This document shows, piece by piece, positions 9,228 to 17,589 of a stretch of DNA of 64,000 nucleotides. The DNA comes from Methanoregula sp. GTDB taxonomy: Archaea > Halobacteriota > Methanomicrobia > Methanomicrobiales > Methanospirillaceae. The DNA lies in the NCBI RefSeq assembly GCF_028679125.1, contig NZ_JAJRCG010000007.1, positions 62,001 through 126,000 of the forward strand. The letters are read 5' to 3'. The notes under the pieces were generated by a model. It saw only the letters and a list, made by a program, of their open reading frames with translations, made no database searches and was not told the origin of the DNA. A program made the translations under genes and the position numbers. Within the stretch, counting starts at the first letter, position 1. Each line of letters opens with the position of its first letter.

Positions 9228-9614
9228 GATATCTGATTATATCTTTTTGCATGAATTAAGGGTTTCACGCGGGGGATCAACAGAGGCCCGGTCGCTGCCG
9301 AAATGTGTTTTGGAAACGAATGCCCCTGGTTTTACGAGCAAAAAGAGCTGCGCGACCCATGTAAAAGGGGATTTTTTAAATACGCTCAATTGTCTCCATT
9401 ACCGGATCGGGCTATTTAAAACAAACATTCCACTGGAAAGAAAGGGGTATAAAAGGATGATCAAATTGCCGGATTGGCAGGATAATTGATTTTTTTTTAT
9501 GAAATCCATAACACTGGCTGGAGACACCGTTTTTTATTCTCACCAAAGGGCTCCATTCTGCAATGGTAAACACGGGCAGGTACCGCATGACAGTGCAGAT
9601 TGCAGGGAGTATGA
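9228..9614. other. Gene-poor interval with a possible tiny transcript
   Basis: No credible conserved gene is visible in these 387 bases. Toward the right end on the plus strand there is a TATA-like CTATTTAAAAC (9411-9421), then AAAGGGGTATAAAAGG, an ATG-initiated frame of ten codons (MIKLPDWQDN, 9457-9489) and directly a T9 run (9490-9498). This is the layout of a very short terminated transcript. It may be chance in AT-rich DNA. Confidence 0.3.
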
Positions 9615-10112
9615 TCAGCGCCGTTTGTATCCGAACTGGCGGAGCAGCCCGGTTCTCCATGCAACACCCTCAGGCCCCTCGACACCTTTAGGCTTCTGAC
9701 CATCGATCACGCCCAGGATCCCCCGGCCCTGTGCAGACTCAGCAATGATCACATCCGCAGCATTTGCCGTGGCACAATAGATAGTGCAGACCTCCTGGAT
9801 CATCTTGATCGCATTCAGGACATTGATGGGGTAACAGTCACGCAGGAAGAGGATAAAGGAGTGCCCTGCACCGATCACGCGGGCATTGTCCCGGGCAAGG
9901 GCAACCAGGTCACTGTCGTTGCCGTCAAGGCGGATCAGGCAATCGCCGGATGATTCGCAGAATGCCAGGCCGAACTTTGCACCCGGGACGGCACTGACAA
10001 CCGTCTCGCTGATGTCCTCAACGGTCTTGATAAAATGCGACTGACCGAGGATAACATTGACATCTTCGGGCTTGTGGATCTTCACCACCATGAATTCTAC
10101 CGGTTCGCTCAT
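9615..10112 (-). CDS. Adenosine-specific kinase family protein
   Basis: The 165-residue product matches the PF04008 'adenosine specific kinase' family of archaea and some bacteria: VNVILGQSHFIKTVEDISE near the start, GAKFGLAFCESSGDCLIRLDGNDSDLV, GHSFILFLRDCYPINVLNAIK and the ATANAADVIIAES-GRGILGVIDG end. The family name rests on a structural-genomics binding study; the cellular role is poorly defined. An ATG three codons upstream (10121) is also possible. The gene is divergent from the next surface-protein gene. Confidence 0.82.
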   Translation of the reverse strand: MSEPVEFMVVKIHKPEDVNVILGQSHFIKTVEDISETVVSAVPGAKFGLAFCESSGDCLIRLDGNDSDLVALARDNARVIGAGHSFILFLRDCYPINVLNAIKMIQEVCTIYCATANAADVIIAESAQGRGILGVIDGQKPKGVEGPEGVAWRTGLLRQFGYKRR

Positions 10113-10287
10113 GTTTTCCACATGGATGAGATATAAGTGCTATGATAAATGGGTTGTGCCGGGCCCGGTCGTTAACACATGGGGGAGCGCTTGGATCGTG
10201 TCAGGGAATCCGGGTACGAATACCACATGCTTTTAACTTCTGACGTGAAATGTCAGGTGAACATACAACTATCCGGCAGGGTATCTC

Positions 10288-11049
10288 ATGACGAATAGAC
10301 GGGTGACCGGTATCGCTCTTTTCATTGCCCTGTGCTGTATTATTGCGATGATCCCGGTCCCGACCCTTGCCCTGGAACAATCTGTCAGCAATTCGCTGAC
10401 CCGGGGCAGCAGGTTCACCGTCACTATCACCGGTCTCCCGAACACCGCGTACTATGTCTGGCTGCCGGGAACATTCACGATGACCGGCGAACAATACGAC
10501 AGACCCCCGGTGATTGCGGATACGGCAAACGTAGTAAAGGATCCCGATGACGGTCCGTATACCATCGGGTCCTACCAGTACTACAATGGAGGCGGACGGA
10601 CAATTCTCGACGATGTAGCGCCATCCACAGATACGGTGTCCTGCACCAACTACTATGCCAGGGTGACCACAGATTCCACCGGCCTGGCGATCGTTGAATT
10701 CAGGACCTCGGTATATACTGCGATCAGGTCCTACTCGGTGAGCGTGGAGAACCCGCAGGCACCGGAGAACACCAACCTGAAAGTCGAACAGACAGTCTAC
10801 AGCAGGTCGGCATCCCGTCCCCTGATCAATACGCGGTCCCCCACAGCCACGGTTGTCATTACGACTGCCATTCCAACACCCACGCCATCGCCCACCCCGT
10901 TGCCAGCAACAGTCCTGCCGACAACAACAGCCAGTCCCCTGCCATCACCCGTCCCGACCCGTACCTCCCCGCCGGGTGCAGGAGACGCAATTATCGCTGC
11001 GGTTGTCGTGGGCACATGTCTTGCGGTACGGGAGCAGAGAGATCCCTGA
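10288..11049 (+). CDS. Secreted surface protein with Pro/Thr stalk
   Basis: A signal peptide (about residues 1-28, ending ...VPTLALE) is followed by a beta-rich domain of about 150 residues with the recurring phrase YYVWLPGTFTMTGEQYDRPPVI and YYARVTTDSTGLAIVEFRT. This recalls the DUF3821 domain of secreted Methanomicrobiales proteins, but I cannot confirm that. A Thr/Pro-rich stalk of about 50 residues (TPTPSPTPLPATVLPTT) leads to a short hydrophobic C-terminus (DAIIAAVVVGTCLAVREQRDP) that could anchor it. Probably an S-layer-associated or cell-surface protein. Confidence 0.7.
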   Translation: MTNRRVTGIALFIALCCIIAMIPVPTLALEQSVSNSLTRGSRFTVTITGLPNTAYYVWLPGTFTMTGEQYDRPPVIADTANVVKDPDDGPYTIGSYQYYNGGGRTILDDVAPSTDTVSCTNYYARVTTDSTGLAIVEFRTSVYTAIRSYSVSVENPQAPENTNLKVEQTVYSRSASRPLINTRSPTATVVITTAIPTPTPSPTPLPATVLPTTTASPLPSPVPTRTSPPGAGDAIIAAVVVGTCLAVREQRDP

Positions 11050-11059
11050 AGTGCGTGTT

Positions 11060-11566
11060 ATGGCAGACGATACCTGTGACAGAAAGAGCGATGCCTGCCA
11101 GCAGGGAATGGATGCCATCCAGAGGTTCTTTCTCCGCCCGTTCTTTCTGAGCTGCACGATCGGTATCCCGTTCTGCCTCTTCAAGATCCTCTTTGGCCTG
11201 AGCATGATGCGGGCCGGATCTTCAACCGGGGGATCACTGGTATTCTGGGGACTGGTCGTGACTACCTGGGCAGTGGCTGACCTCCTGATGAATGCGGGAA
11301 AATCGGTCCTCGACCTGTTCCACTACACAGCACCGTTCGAGTACTGCACTATTGCCCAGCTCGGGCGTATCCTCGGCATGCCGCTGGTCTTCCTAGCCTT
11401 CGATACCCTGCTGACCTTTGTGATCATCTCCGCCATGCTCTGGACCGGGTGGATCGCAACCCTGACACCGGTTGAATCGATCCTCTGGTACGCAGCAACA
11501 ACCATGAACCTGATCAGCCTCTCGCTCGTCTCGCTCTACAACGAGATCCGCCGCGGGAAAAACTGA
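11060..11566 (+). CDS. Integral membrane protein of unknown function
   Basis: A 168-residue protein with a polar, Cys-containing N-terminus (MADDTCDRKSDACQQG) and four predicted membrane helices (about residues 24-45, 55-77, 100-122 and 133-155), ending in a basic tail RRGKN. It starts ten bases after the upstream surface-protein gene and is probably co-transcribed with it. I do not recognise the family. Confidence 0.65.
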   Translation: MADDTCDRKSDACQQGMDAIQRFFLRPFFLSCTIGIPFCLFKILFGLSMMRAGSSTGGSLVFWGLVVTTWAVADLLMNAGKSVLDLFHYTAPFEYCTIAQLGRILGMPLVFLAFDTLLTFVIISAMLWTGWIATLTPVESILWYAATTMNLISLSLVSLYNEIRRGKN

Positions 11567-11601
11567 CGGGATTCAACCGTGCAATCTGAAAAAGAGGGCA
11601 A

Positions 11602-12087
11602 TTATTTGGCGTCGTCGCCAAGCGATTCCCGGCTCCGCATCTGGTACAGGACCATCGGGTCCATCTCCTTGTAAGTATCAGCGCTGGTCCGCATGATCAC
11701 GTTGGTTATCCCACAGTTGACGATCATCTTGGAGCAGAGGAAGCACGGCCAGATCTGGGTGATCCCGTCGGTCTCGACATCGAACCCGGAGAGGTAGAGG
11801 GTGCAGCCCCGGGCATGCTTGCCGGCCTGGAGGAGCGCGTTCATTTCGGCATGGACGCTCCGGCAGCGCTCGTAGTTCGATCCTGATGGGATGTTATGCT
11901 CCTTTCTCCAGCAGCGGTTCAGCTCCGTACAGTCCATCTGTTTTCTGGGTGCGCCGGTGTAACCGGTCGATACGATGGTATTGAATTCATCGACAATGAT
12001 CGCGCCGAAATTGCGCCGAAGGCAGGTGCCCTGGCGGGCGCAGCGCGAAGCAAGGTCGAGGAAATACTGGTGCCTGTTGGTCCGCAT
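11602..12087 (-). CDS. dCMP deaminase family protein
   Basis: A 161-residue zinc-dependent deaminase. The HAEMNALLQAGK motif supplies the zinc-binding His and the catalytic Glu, and WPCFLCSKMIVNCGI supplies the two zinc-binding Cys (PCxxC). The long N-terminal part (CARQGTCLRRNFGAIIVDEFNTIVSTGYTGAP) with NG-like substrate contacts and the inserted CTELNRC-ERCRS segment with extra Cys/His residues are those of dCMP deaminases (ComEB-like) rather than cytidine deaminases. It converts dCMP to dUMP for thymidylate synthesis. Confidence 0.9.
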   Translation of the reverse strand: MRTNRHQYFLDLASRCARQGTCLRRNFGAIIVDEFNTIVSTGYTGAPRKQMDCTELNRCWRKEHNIPSGSNYERCRSVHAEMNALLQAGKHARGCTLYLSGFDVETDGITQIWPCFLCSKMIVNCGITNVIMRTSADTYKEMDPMVLYQMRSRESLGDDAK

Positions 12088-12206
12088 TCAAGAGTGTATG
12101 GAAAATCCCGGTATTAAAGAGGTGGGGTTTGTACGTGAGCCGACACACTTTCACGCCACACAATCCTCAGGCCTTTAAAGGAACGATGAGATGGTGAATA
12201 GTAGTT

Positions 12207-12686
12207 ATGACAGAGATTACCCTTGTTGATGTCCCGACCCAGAACGTGCTTGGGACACAGAAGACCGGAACCTATGCCCTGATCCCTGAACTCCTCATGA
12301 ACCTCGTTGAGCATATGCAGAAAAAGAAGATCGCTATTGCCGGAGCACCGATCTTTATCTGCCATGAGACTTCCCCGGAGGCCGTGAACGAGGCAAATGA
12401 GAAAGGGACAGCAGAGATCGAGGTCGCATGGCCGGTGGCGGAGCCAGTGAAAGGAACAAAAGAGATCAAGGCGTACGAACTTCCCGGAGGACAGATGGCC
12501 CATATCACCCACAAGGGACCCTATGCTTCCTGCGAGCCGACTTACCTCAGGCTCTTTTCATGGATAGAGGAAAAGGGCCTGGTCATCAGTGGCCCGGTCC
12601 GCGAAGTATATCCCAATGATCCACGGGAGGTTGCGCCAGAAGAGATCGTCACCGAGATCTATGTGCCGGTCAGACACCTGGAATAA
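12207..12686 (+). CDS. GyrI-like / effector-binding domain protein
   Basis: The 159-residue product is a stand-alone AraC-effector-binding (GyrI/SOUL-type) domain: the N-terminal strand ITLVDVPTQNVLGTQKTGTY, IAGAPIFICHE, EIEVAWPVAEPVKG and PGGQMAHITHKGPYASCEPTYLRLFSWIEEKGLVISGP are characteristic. Such proteins bind small amphipathic molecules; some act as hydrolases or inhibitors. No attached DNA-binding domain is present. It is divergent from the dCMP deaminase gene. Confidence 0.85.
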   Translation: MTEITLVDVPTQNVLGTQKTGTYALIPELLMNLVEHMQKKKIAIAGAPIFICHETSPEAVNEANEKGTAEIEVAWPVAEPVKGTKEIKAYELPGGQMAHITHKGPYASCEPTYLRLFSWIEEKGLVISGPVREVYPNDPREVAPEEIVTEIYVPVRHLE

Positions 12687-12721
12687 CCCACGACAGTGCC
12701 ATAAGCAGCCTGAGGGTAGTA

Positions 12722-13003
12722 TTACCGGAGAATACCGGTCAGCAGCCAGATAATCAGGATCGCGTGGATAATGGCAAAGATCGGCACAAGCCAGAACTTC
12801 ACTTTCTGCGTCTTGTGCCGGAACAGGCACATGGCGGCAAATGCTCCAAACGGCCCGAGAAGGGCCAGCACGAGCAGCGTGCTCTCGCTGATCCTCCATG
12901 CGTTCCGTCTCGCCCGGCGCTTGTCCCATGCAAAGGCACAGCCTGCAACCAGGTTAACGCAAAGATAGATCAGCGCGGGGATCCCAAGTCCATTGATCTC
13001 CAT
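12722..13003 (-). CDS. DUF1294 small membrane protein
   Basis: A 93-residue protein with helices near residues 6-24, 40-58 and 72-92, and the DUF1294 signature AFAWDKRRARRNAWRISESTLL...GGxxGA-like LLGPFGAFAAMCLFRHKTQKVKF. The function of this family is unknown. The ATG at 13003 shares bases with the stop codon of the upstream gene (TGATG), so the two are translationally coupled. Confidence 0.85.
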   Translation of the reverse strand: MEINGLGIPALIYLCVNLVAGCAFAWDKRRARRNAWRISESTLLVLALLGPFGAFAAMCLFRHKTQKVKFWLVPIFAIIHAILIIWLLTGILR

Positions 13004-13536
13004 CAGCACCCGCCGGTCTTATCGAGATAAAAGCGCCACTGGCAGAACATATCCGCGGGATGGGGATCGGGGGGGGCAAACAGGCATTCCACCCGGATAG
13101 CCGGGTCAATCGCCTGCGCAAAGGAGGTGAACTCCGCCCGGTGCATCTCACGGCAGACGTACTCCCCCTGCCCCCTGCGGAGCCGGGCCTCCTGCGTAGG
13201 GCACGACGGAACGGAGATGATCACCTCGTCCTCCCTCTCCTCGATGGTGTATCCGACGATCATTGCCCACGGGAAATGCCGGAGGGCTTTGACAAAACCG
13301 GGGAGTCCTTTTTCTGTGATCGTGAAGCGGCGGGCGATGTCCTTTGCCGCCATGCCGGCCACGCGTCCCCAGACATCTTCGTTGATCTTCTCCGCAACCG
13401 GCTGCCCGTACGTGTCAGAGATGTTGATGAACCAGAAGGCGTCCACGACCCGGTAATGCCAGAGAAGGAATTCCAGGTACTGGTGTTTGTCTGCATCGGT
13501 CATGCCATCAAAGAGCTCGAGGTTCATGTAACTCAT
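13003..13536 (-). CDS. DUF6125-type conserved protein
   Basis: A soluble 177-residue protein of a family I know only as conserved in archaea and some anaerobes (DUF6125 by recollection). Distinctive segments are [60 protein letters not shown], and [20 protein letters not shown]. Three conserved-looking Cys (in SCPTQ, YVCRE and MFCQW) and the His residues could bind a metal or a cofactor. The gene overlaps the DUF1294 membrane-protein gene by TGATG, suggesting a joint role that cannot be named from sequence. Confidence 0.75.
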   Translation of the reverse strand: MSYMNLELFDGMTDADKHQYLEFLLWHYRVVDAFWFINISDTYGQPVAEKINEDVWGRVAGMAAKDIARRFTITEKGLPGFVKALRHFPWAMIVGYTIEEREDEVIISVPSCPTQEARLRRGQGEYVCREMHRAEFTSFAQAIDPAIRVECLFAPPDPHPADMFCQWRFYLDKTGGC

Positions 13537-13655
13537 GGAGGGATCACTTCAGGGATGGAAAGTGTCGTTCCGGGGTTATATGAACGTTGTTGTCTGTGTG
13601 CCGGGTGCAGAGATCGGGCATTTCAATAGGAGGTCAGTATTAGTTACTATTTTTT

Positions 13656-14065
13656 CAGGCAGGGTCTGCTGAAAATTTTTTTGAGCAGGGTCCGGTTGAT
13701 CGGCTCGCGGATTTCAAGCAGGGGCTGAGGGGGTGCCTGAAATTTTTCAGGCAAGGTCCGGCAAAAAAATTTCAGGCAGAGTCTGCTGAAAAATTTTCAA
13801 TCAAGGTCTGCTCAAAATAATGTAAGCAGGGTCTGTTTCATTTCAGGTTTTTCTTACGACGGAACCCGGTTTTCTGGTTTTACGTTCATACAGATCTGTT
13901 TAACTTTTTGCAGGTAAGGTCTGCCTGATTTTTTTTAAGCAGGGTCTGGTCAAAAAATGTTGAGCAAGGTCTGGTTGATCGGCTCGCGGATTTTGAGCAG
14001 GGTCTGAGGGGGTGCCTGAAATTTTTCAGGCAAGATCCGGCAAAAAAATTTTGGTCAGAGTCTGC
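13656..14065. repeat. Array of a degenerate 25-bp-period motif
   Basis: Thirteen copies of a core like GCARGGTCYG (for example CAGGCAGGGTCTG, GAGCAAGGTCTGG, CAGGCAAGGTCCGG) lie in one orientation, separated by A/T-rich spacers such as AAAAATTT. Taking the G of 'GTC' as marker, copies fall at 13664, 13690, 13724, 13756, 13781, 13806, 13831, 13919, 13944, 13969, 14002, 14035 and 14060: steps are mostly 25, with some of 32-34 and one 88-base gap. A 106-base block (13681-13786) recurs at 13960-14065 with about nine substitutions. The period is not a multiple of three and the spacers hold stops, so it is not coding. Related single copies occur at 58485-58498 and 58625-58635. Confidence 0.85.
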
Positions 14066-14262
14066 ACAAAACCCACCCAACCCACCATTATTCCACAACT
14101 ATCCAGGCCATTATCTGGCCGGGTAGTACGGGGAACTGATCTCCAGGAAAAACCAGATGACAGAATGGATCTGTCAGATCGCTACAAAAGTTTGTGATCA
14201 CTGCGCCGGATTCATGTGATACCAGAACCTATTCGTACTGATCATACAGGCGAGGGCAGAAG

Positions 14263-14628
14263 ATGCAGGAGATCACGGTAGAGACGATCATCGGGATGCA
14301 TGACAGGATCCTGGCAAAAGACGGGGGCGATGACCGGATCATCTGTGAAGGAATCCTGAACGAGGTAGTATTCCAGGCAAACCTCCGCGAAGAGGGGATC
14401 CCCCGGGCTGCAACAGTCTTCTGGTCGCTCTGCGCCTATCCTGCATTCCGCGAGGGGAACAGGAGAACAGCATACCACCTTGCAGAGGCGATCCTCTCAA
14501 CAGGCCATTCACCGGTCTCCCTGCCCTGTGACGAACTGCGTGCACTGGTGCAGGGCATTGCGGCATACACCGTTGAGATCGAAGACGTGGAGCAGGTGCT
14601 GGAACGCCATGCAAAAACAGGTAGGTAA
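14263..14628 (+). CDS. Fic/Doc-like protein lacking the Fic histidine
   Basis: A 121-residue all-helical protein with the layout of Doc (death-on-curing) proteins: ETIIGMHDRILAKDGG at the start, AATVFWSLCAYPAFREGNRRTAYHLAEAIL in the core. The Fic motif normally reads HxFx(D/E)GNxR; here it is PAFREGNRR, with Pro60 in place of the catalytic His while Glu-Gly-Asn-Arg-Arg are kept. The nucleotide-binding loop may persist, but AMP or phosphate transfer by the usual mechanism is not expected. No Phd-type antitoxin gene is adjacent. It converges on dinB with six bases between stops. Confidence 0.72.
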   Translation: MQEITVETIIGMHDRILAKDGGDDRIICEGILNEVVFQANLREEGIPRAATVFWSLCAYPAFREGNRRTAYHLAEAILSTGHSPVSLPCDELRALVQGIAAYTVEIEDVEQVLERHAKTGR

Positions 14629-14634
14629 ACTCGT

Positions 14635-15783
14635 TTACAGGCAAAGCGTTGCCTGAAGCGCATCCGTCTTCTCAAACGACGACAACCGGATCCCGATGAG
14701 CCGGATCTTCCGACCGTCATAGACCTCGCGGAAAAGGATCCGGACAAGGGACCGTACCGTTGCAGGATCGCGGGAATAATGCGATAAACTACGACTTTTA
14801 TTCCGGGTGATGAAACCCGGGTACCGGATCTTGAGCGTCAGGGTTTTGAACCGCAACTGTTCTTCTGCGAGGGTATCGCAGACACTGCTGGCGAGAAGGT
14901 CGAGCGTGGAAATTATAACCTCCGGATCATCCGTATCCATATCGAATGTCGTCTCCCGGGAGATCGATTTCACATCATGAGAATCAACAATCTCACGATC
15001 ATCGTTGCCGCACGCCAGCTGGTGCAGGGCGATTGCACTGCGGCCAAACCGGCCGATCAGATCCTGGACATCATGCCCCAAAAGATCCCCAACAGTCCTG
15101 ATCCCCATCTCGAGCAGCAGGGCCTCTGCTTTTTTCCCGACACCGGGAATCTTCCTGACGGGAAGGGGATCAAGGAAAGCCTGCAGAGCGGCGGGGGGGA
15201 CGACCGTAAGTCCGTTGGGTTTCTTGAAATCCGAGGCTATCTTTGCAACGGCCATCGACGGGGCAATACCTATCGAGCACGAAAGTCCAAGCCGGTTCCG
15301 TATGGCTGCCCGGATCTCTTCTGCACGCGCTTGAGCATCCGGGAAATTCCCCACCGGGCTTACATCGAGAAAGGCCTCATCGATACTGACCTGCTCCATC
15401 AAAAACCCGTATGACCGGAGGATCCCCATCACTGCAACCGATGCCTGAGTATATGCAGGAAAATCCGGTGGCAGGAAGATCGCGTGGGGACAGAGGACAA
15501 AGGCCTGCGAGATTGGCATTGCCGACCTTATGCCGAATGCCCGTGCCTCATAGGAGCAGGTTGAGACAACACCCCGCCCTTTTCCCTGCTTTGGATCTGC
15601 ACCGATGACAACGGGTTTACCGGCAAGGTCCGGCCGGCGCTGCACCTCCACCGAGGCATAGAAACTATCCATGTCGAGATGGATGATGATCCTCCGATTC
15701 TCTGCCGCTATTTCCCTCTCCACACCATGCAATGCATCCGGATATGCCGTTATCGCAGGGGGATTAACCGTAACGGGCACCAT
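14635..15783 (-). CDS. dinB: DNA polymerase IV (Y-family)
   Basis: A 382-residue lesion-bypass polymerase. IIIHLDMDSFYASVEVQRRPDLAGKPVVIG carries the first catalytic Asp, CSYEARAFGIRSAMP the finger residues, and SIDEAFLDVS the catalytic Asp-Glu. KFxKPNG-like ASDFKKPNGLTVVPP, the helix-hairpin-helix PVRKIPGVGKKAEALLLEMGI and a little-finger domain follow. It ends LQATLCL, a possible remnant of a PCNA-binding tail. The start at 15783 has a GGTGAGG site eight bases upstream and lies ten bases after the nreA stop, so the two repair genes form one transcription unit. Confidence 0.92.
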   Translation of the reverse strand: MVPVTVNPPAITAYPDALHGVEREIAAENRRIIIHLDMDSFYASVEVQRRPDLAGKPVVIGADPKQGKGRGVVSTCSYEARAFGIRSAMPISQAFVLCPHAIFLPPDFPAYTQASVAVMGILRSYGFLMEQVSIDEAFLDVSPVGNFPDAQARAEEIRAAIRNRLGLSCSIGIAPSMAVAKIASDFKKPNGLTVVPPAALQAFLDPLPVRKIPGVGKKAEALLLEMGIRTVGDLLGHDVQDLIGRFGRSAIALHQLACGNDDREIVDSHDVKSISRETTFDMDTDDPEVIISTLDLLASSVCDTLAEEQLRFKTLTLKIRYPGFITRNKSRSLSHYSRDPATVRSLVRILFREVYDGRKIRLIGIRLSSFEKTDALQATLCL

Positions 15784-15793
15784 ACGTCGGACC

Positions 15794-16999
15794 TCACCCT
15801 GCTGCCGGGATGAAATCGCCAAGCCTGCACTGCCGTTCGCGGATAACGGACCGGAGGAGTTTTCCTTCCTCGATGAACCGGGTGACCGGAAGGGTGAACT
15901 TCTCTGAAAGGTACCGGAGGGCGGGCTGGATTCCCTCAAACTCGGAGGCGGGCTGCTGCATTGCGCTCCGGACATTCTCCCGGACATTGAAGACCCCCAT
16001 CGGTACATAGCCCTTCCGTGCCTCGCGGAGGATGATCGCCCCGGCCTGCCTCTGTTCGCGGGCGAGCGATTCGAGAACTGCCATCTTGCAGGAGTAATAG
16101 CATCCGCCAAGGGGGGAGTACGTGGTCTTTTTCTTTGTACCTTCATGATCCGAGAAGACCAGTTCCTCGTTGCCCAGCACGTGGAGAAACGCCTCCGACC
16201 ACTCATACTGCCATGCGGTTGGCATCAGGATGACCGCGTAATGATTATTGAGGCTGGAGAACTCGTGCACCCGCCAGGTATCGATGACCGGCTGCTTCTT
16301 TACTGCGGTAAGCAGCCGGTCACCGATGATCGTGTCGCAGGCCGTGATCGACCATCTCGTTGGGACAAGACGGCGCCCCCGCTCCTGGCCCATCGTCCCC
16401 ACCGAGAATGCCTTCTGGATGCCCGAGAAGGGAACGCCGTCCTTATGCAGGTCCATCACCGCATCGGCGGCCTTCAGATCGGTATCGTAGAACACCTTCT
16501 CCAGATCATGGTTCCACCGTCCCGCCTCGATATCGAAGCGCTCGATCGGCGCACTGGGGCCAAACGGTGTGTGCTCTTCAGAGAAGGATTGCCCCTGGGG
16601 TGTGCTGGTGAAAGCGATCTCGCTCTCAAGGGAAGACGCTGACAGGGAGATCTCCTGGAGCTTCCCGACAAAACGGGTATCGAGATCACCGGCATTCACC
16701 TGCTGTTTTCCCCGGATGAGGTTCATCCGGTACCCGATGATCTCATCCTGTGTCTTGTTCCCGGAGATCCAGGCTTCTGGCATATCCATGACCGTTGTAT
16801 CGCCATGCATCGGGGCGACCATGGGGCCGGCAAAGACATCCGGGTAATTCCAGCTCCCGACAAATACGGACGGGGGAGTACTGCCTTCAATCTCCTTTCC
16901 CATAGCAACAGACTGCATCGGCATCGTGGATGCGGTAAGTTGCCGGAGATAAGCACCTTTCCCGATCATAGTCTGATGAGAACGAGGGCAGCAGATCAT
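15794..16999 (-). CDS. nreA: Archaeal DNA-repair protein NreA
   Basis: The 401-residue protein matches the archaeal Nre family (PF04894/PF04895), which interacts with PCNA and protects against DNA damage in Haloferax. Typical stretches are PSVFVGSWNYPDVFAGPMVAP, GDTTVMDMPEAW, KDGVPFSGIQKAFSVGTMGQERGRRLVPTRWSITACD, EFSSLNNHYAVILMP and SPLGGCYYSCKMAVLE. The C-terminus ends in QCRLGDFI (Gln390-Ile397), a PCNA-interaction box (QxxLxxF). The N-terminal zinc motif seen in some members is not evident, and the start could also be the internal ATG at 16969. It precedes dinB in the same operon. Confidence 0.87.
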   Translation of the reverse strand: MICCPRSHQTMIGKGAYLRQLTASTMPMQSVAMGKEIEGSTPPSVFVGSWNYPDVFAGPMVAPMHGDTTVMDMPEAWISGNKTQDEIIGYRMNLIRGKQQVNAGDLDTRFVGKLQEISLSASSLESEIAFTSTPQGQSFSEEHTPFGPSAPIERFDIEAGRWNHDLEKVFYDTDLKAADAVMDLHKDGVPFSGIQKAFSVGTMGQERGRRLVPTRWSITACDTIIGDRLLTAVKKQPVIDTWRVHEFSSLNNHYAVILMPTAWQYEWSEAFLHVLGNEELVFSDHEGTKKKTTYSPLGGCYYSCKMAVLESLAREQRQAGAIILREARKGYVPMGVFNVRENVRSAMQQPASEFEGIQPALRYLSEKFTLPVTRFIEEGKLLRSVIRERQCRLGDFIPAAG

Positions 17000-17094
17000 T
17001 TAAGGGGGATACCGTGCGGGTTGAAAGTGAACCGGGGCATGTATACACAGTACTGCAGGAATGTATGATGGGGAAACGCTGATGAAATACCGGC

Positions 17095-17586
17095 CTACCT
17101 GCGTACTGAATAGCCAGCTTGTCTGAGGGTGCGAATCATCGCATCCTCCCACTTCTGGTCATCCGGCTCGTTATTCACATCTATGCAGTCATCCCAGATC
17201 TTTATCAGGAGCGGATCATCGGAGCAGAGCATCCGGGAATACCTGATGCGCCCCGCCAGCCGGCCTGCATGATCGAGGATCAGCAGCCGCCAGCATTCGT
17301 AATCCCGACAGATCTCCGGGCGGGTCCGGTGTACAGTACATAAGGCATTCCCGCTACCCGGCTGGTGCCGGAAAAACGGACAGGTATGGGGGAATTTTTC
17401 AAAGATGCTCCTGTCATCAAACAACCCGCGCTTGTCCGGATCCACTTCAACCGGGGTATCTTCCCCGGTATACGTATTGTGGAGCAGGAAGCGGTAATCC
17501 CCGTACTCTTCACGGATCACGTGGACGTACCCGAGATTCCGGCAGCATTCCCCACACTGGCTACATTCGAACGCCAGGGGGATCAC
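17095..17586 (-). CDS. YkgJ-family cysteine-cluster protein (second copy)
   Basis: A 163-residue predicted metal-chelating protein. It begins MIPLAFECSQCGECCRNLG (CxxCxxCC) and continues with CPFFRHQPGSGNALCTVHRTRPEICRDYECW, the second Cys cluster of the YkgJ/UPF0153 family. Only weakly similar to the member at 5840-6463. It uses a GTG start four bases after the stop of the upstream gene, indicating co-transcription. Role unknown. Confidence 0.8.
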   Translation of the reverse strand: MIPLAFECSQCGECCRNLGYVHVIREEYGDYRFLLHNTYTGEDTPVEVDPDKRGLFDDRSIFEKFPHTCPFFRHQPGSGNALCTVHRTRPEICRDYECWRLLILDHAGRLAGRIRYSRMLCSDDPLLIKIWDDCIDVNNEPDDQKWEDAMIRTLRQAGYSVRR

Positions 17587-17589
17587 CCC

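Noticed and set aside
13656-14065. CRISPR array
   Set aside because: The repeated core is only 10-13 bases and degenerate, intervals are too short (about 12-20 bases) and similar to each other (A/T-rich), and no cas gene is present.
13886-14098. 70-codon minus-strand frame through the repeat array
   Set aside because: The 25-base period shifts the frame at each unit, so repeats are not read as repeated peptides; the frame is by chance.
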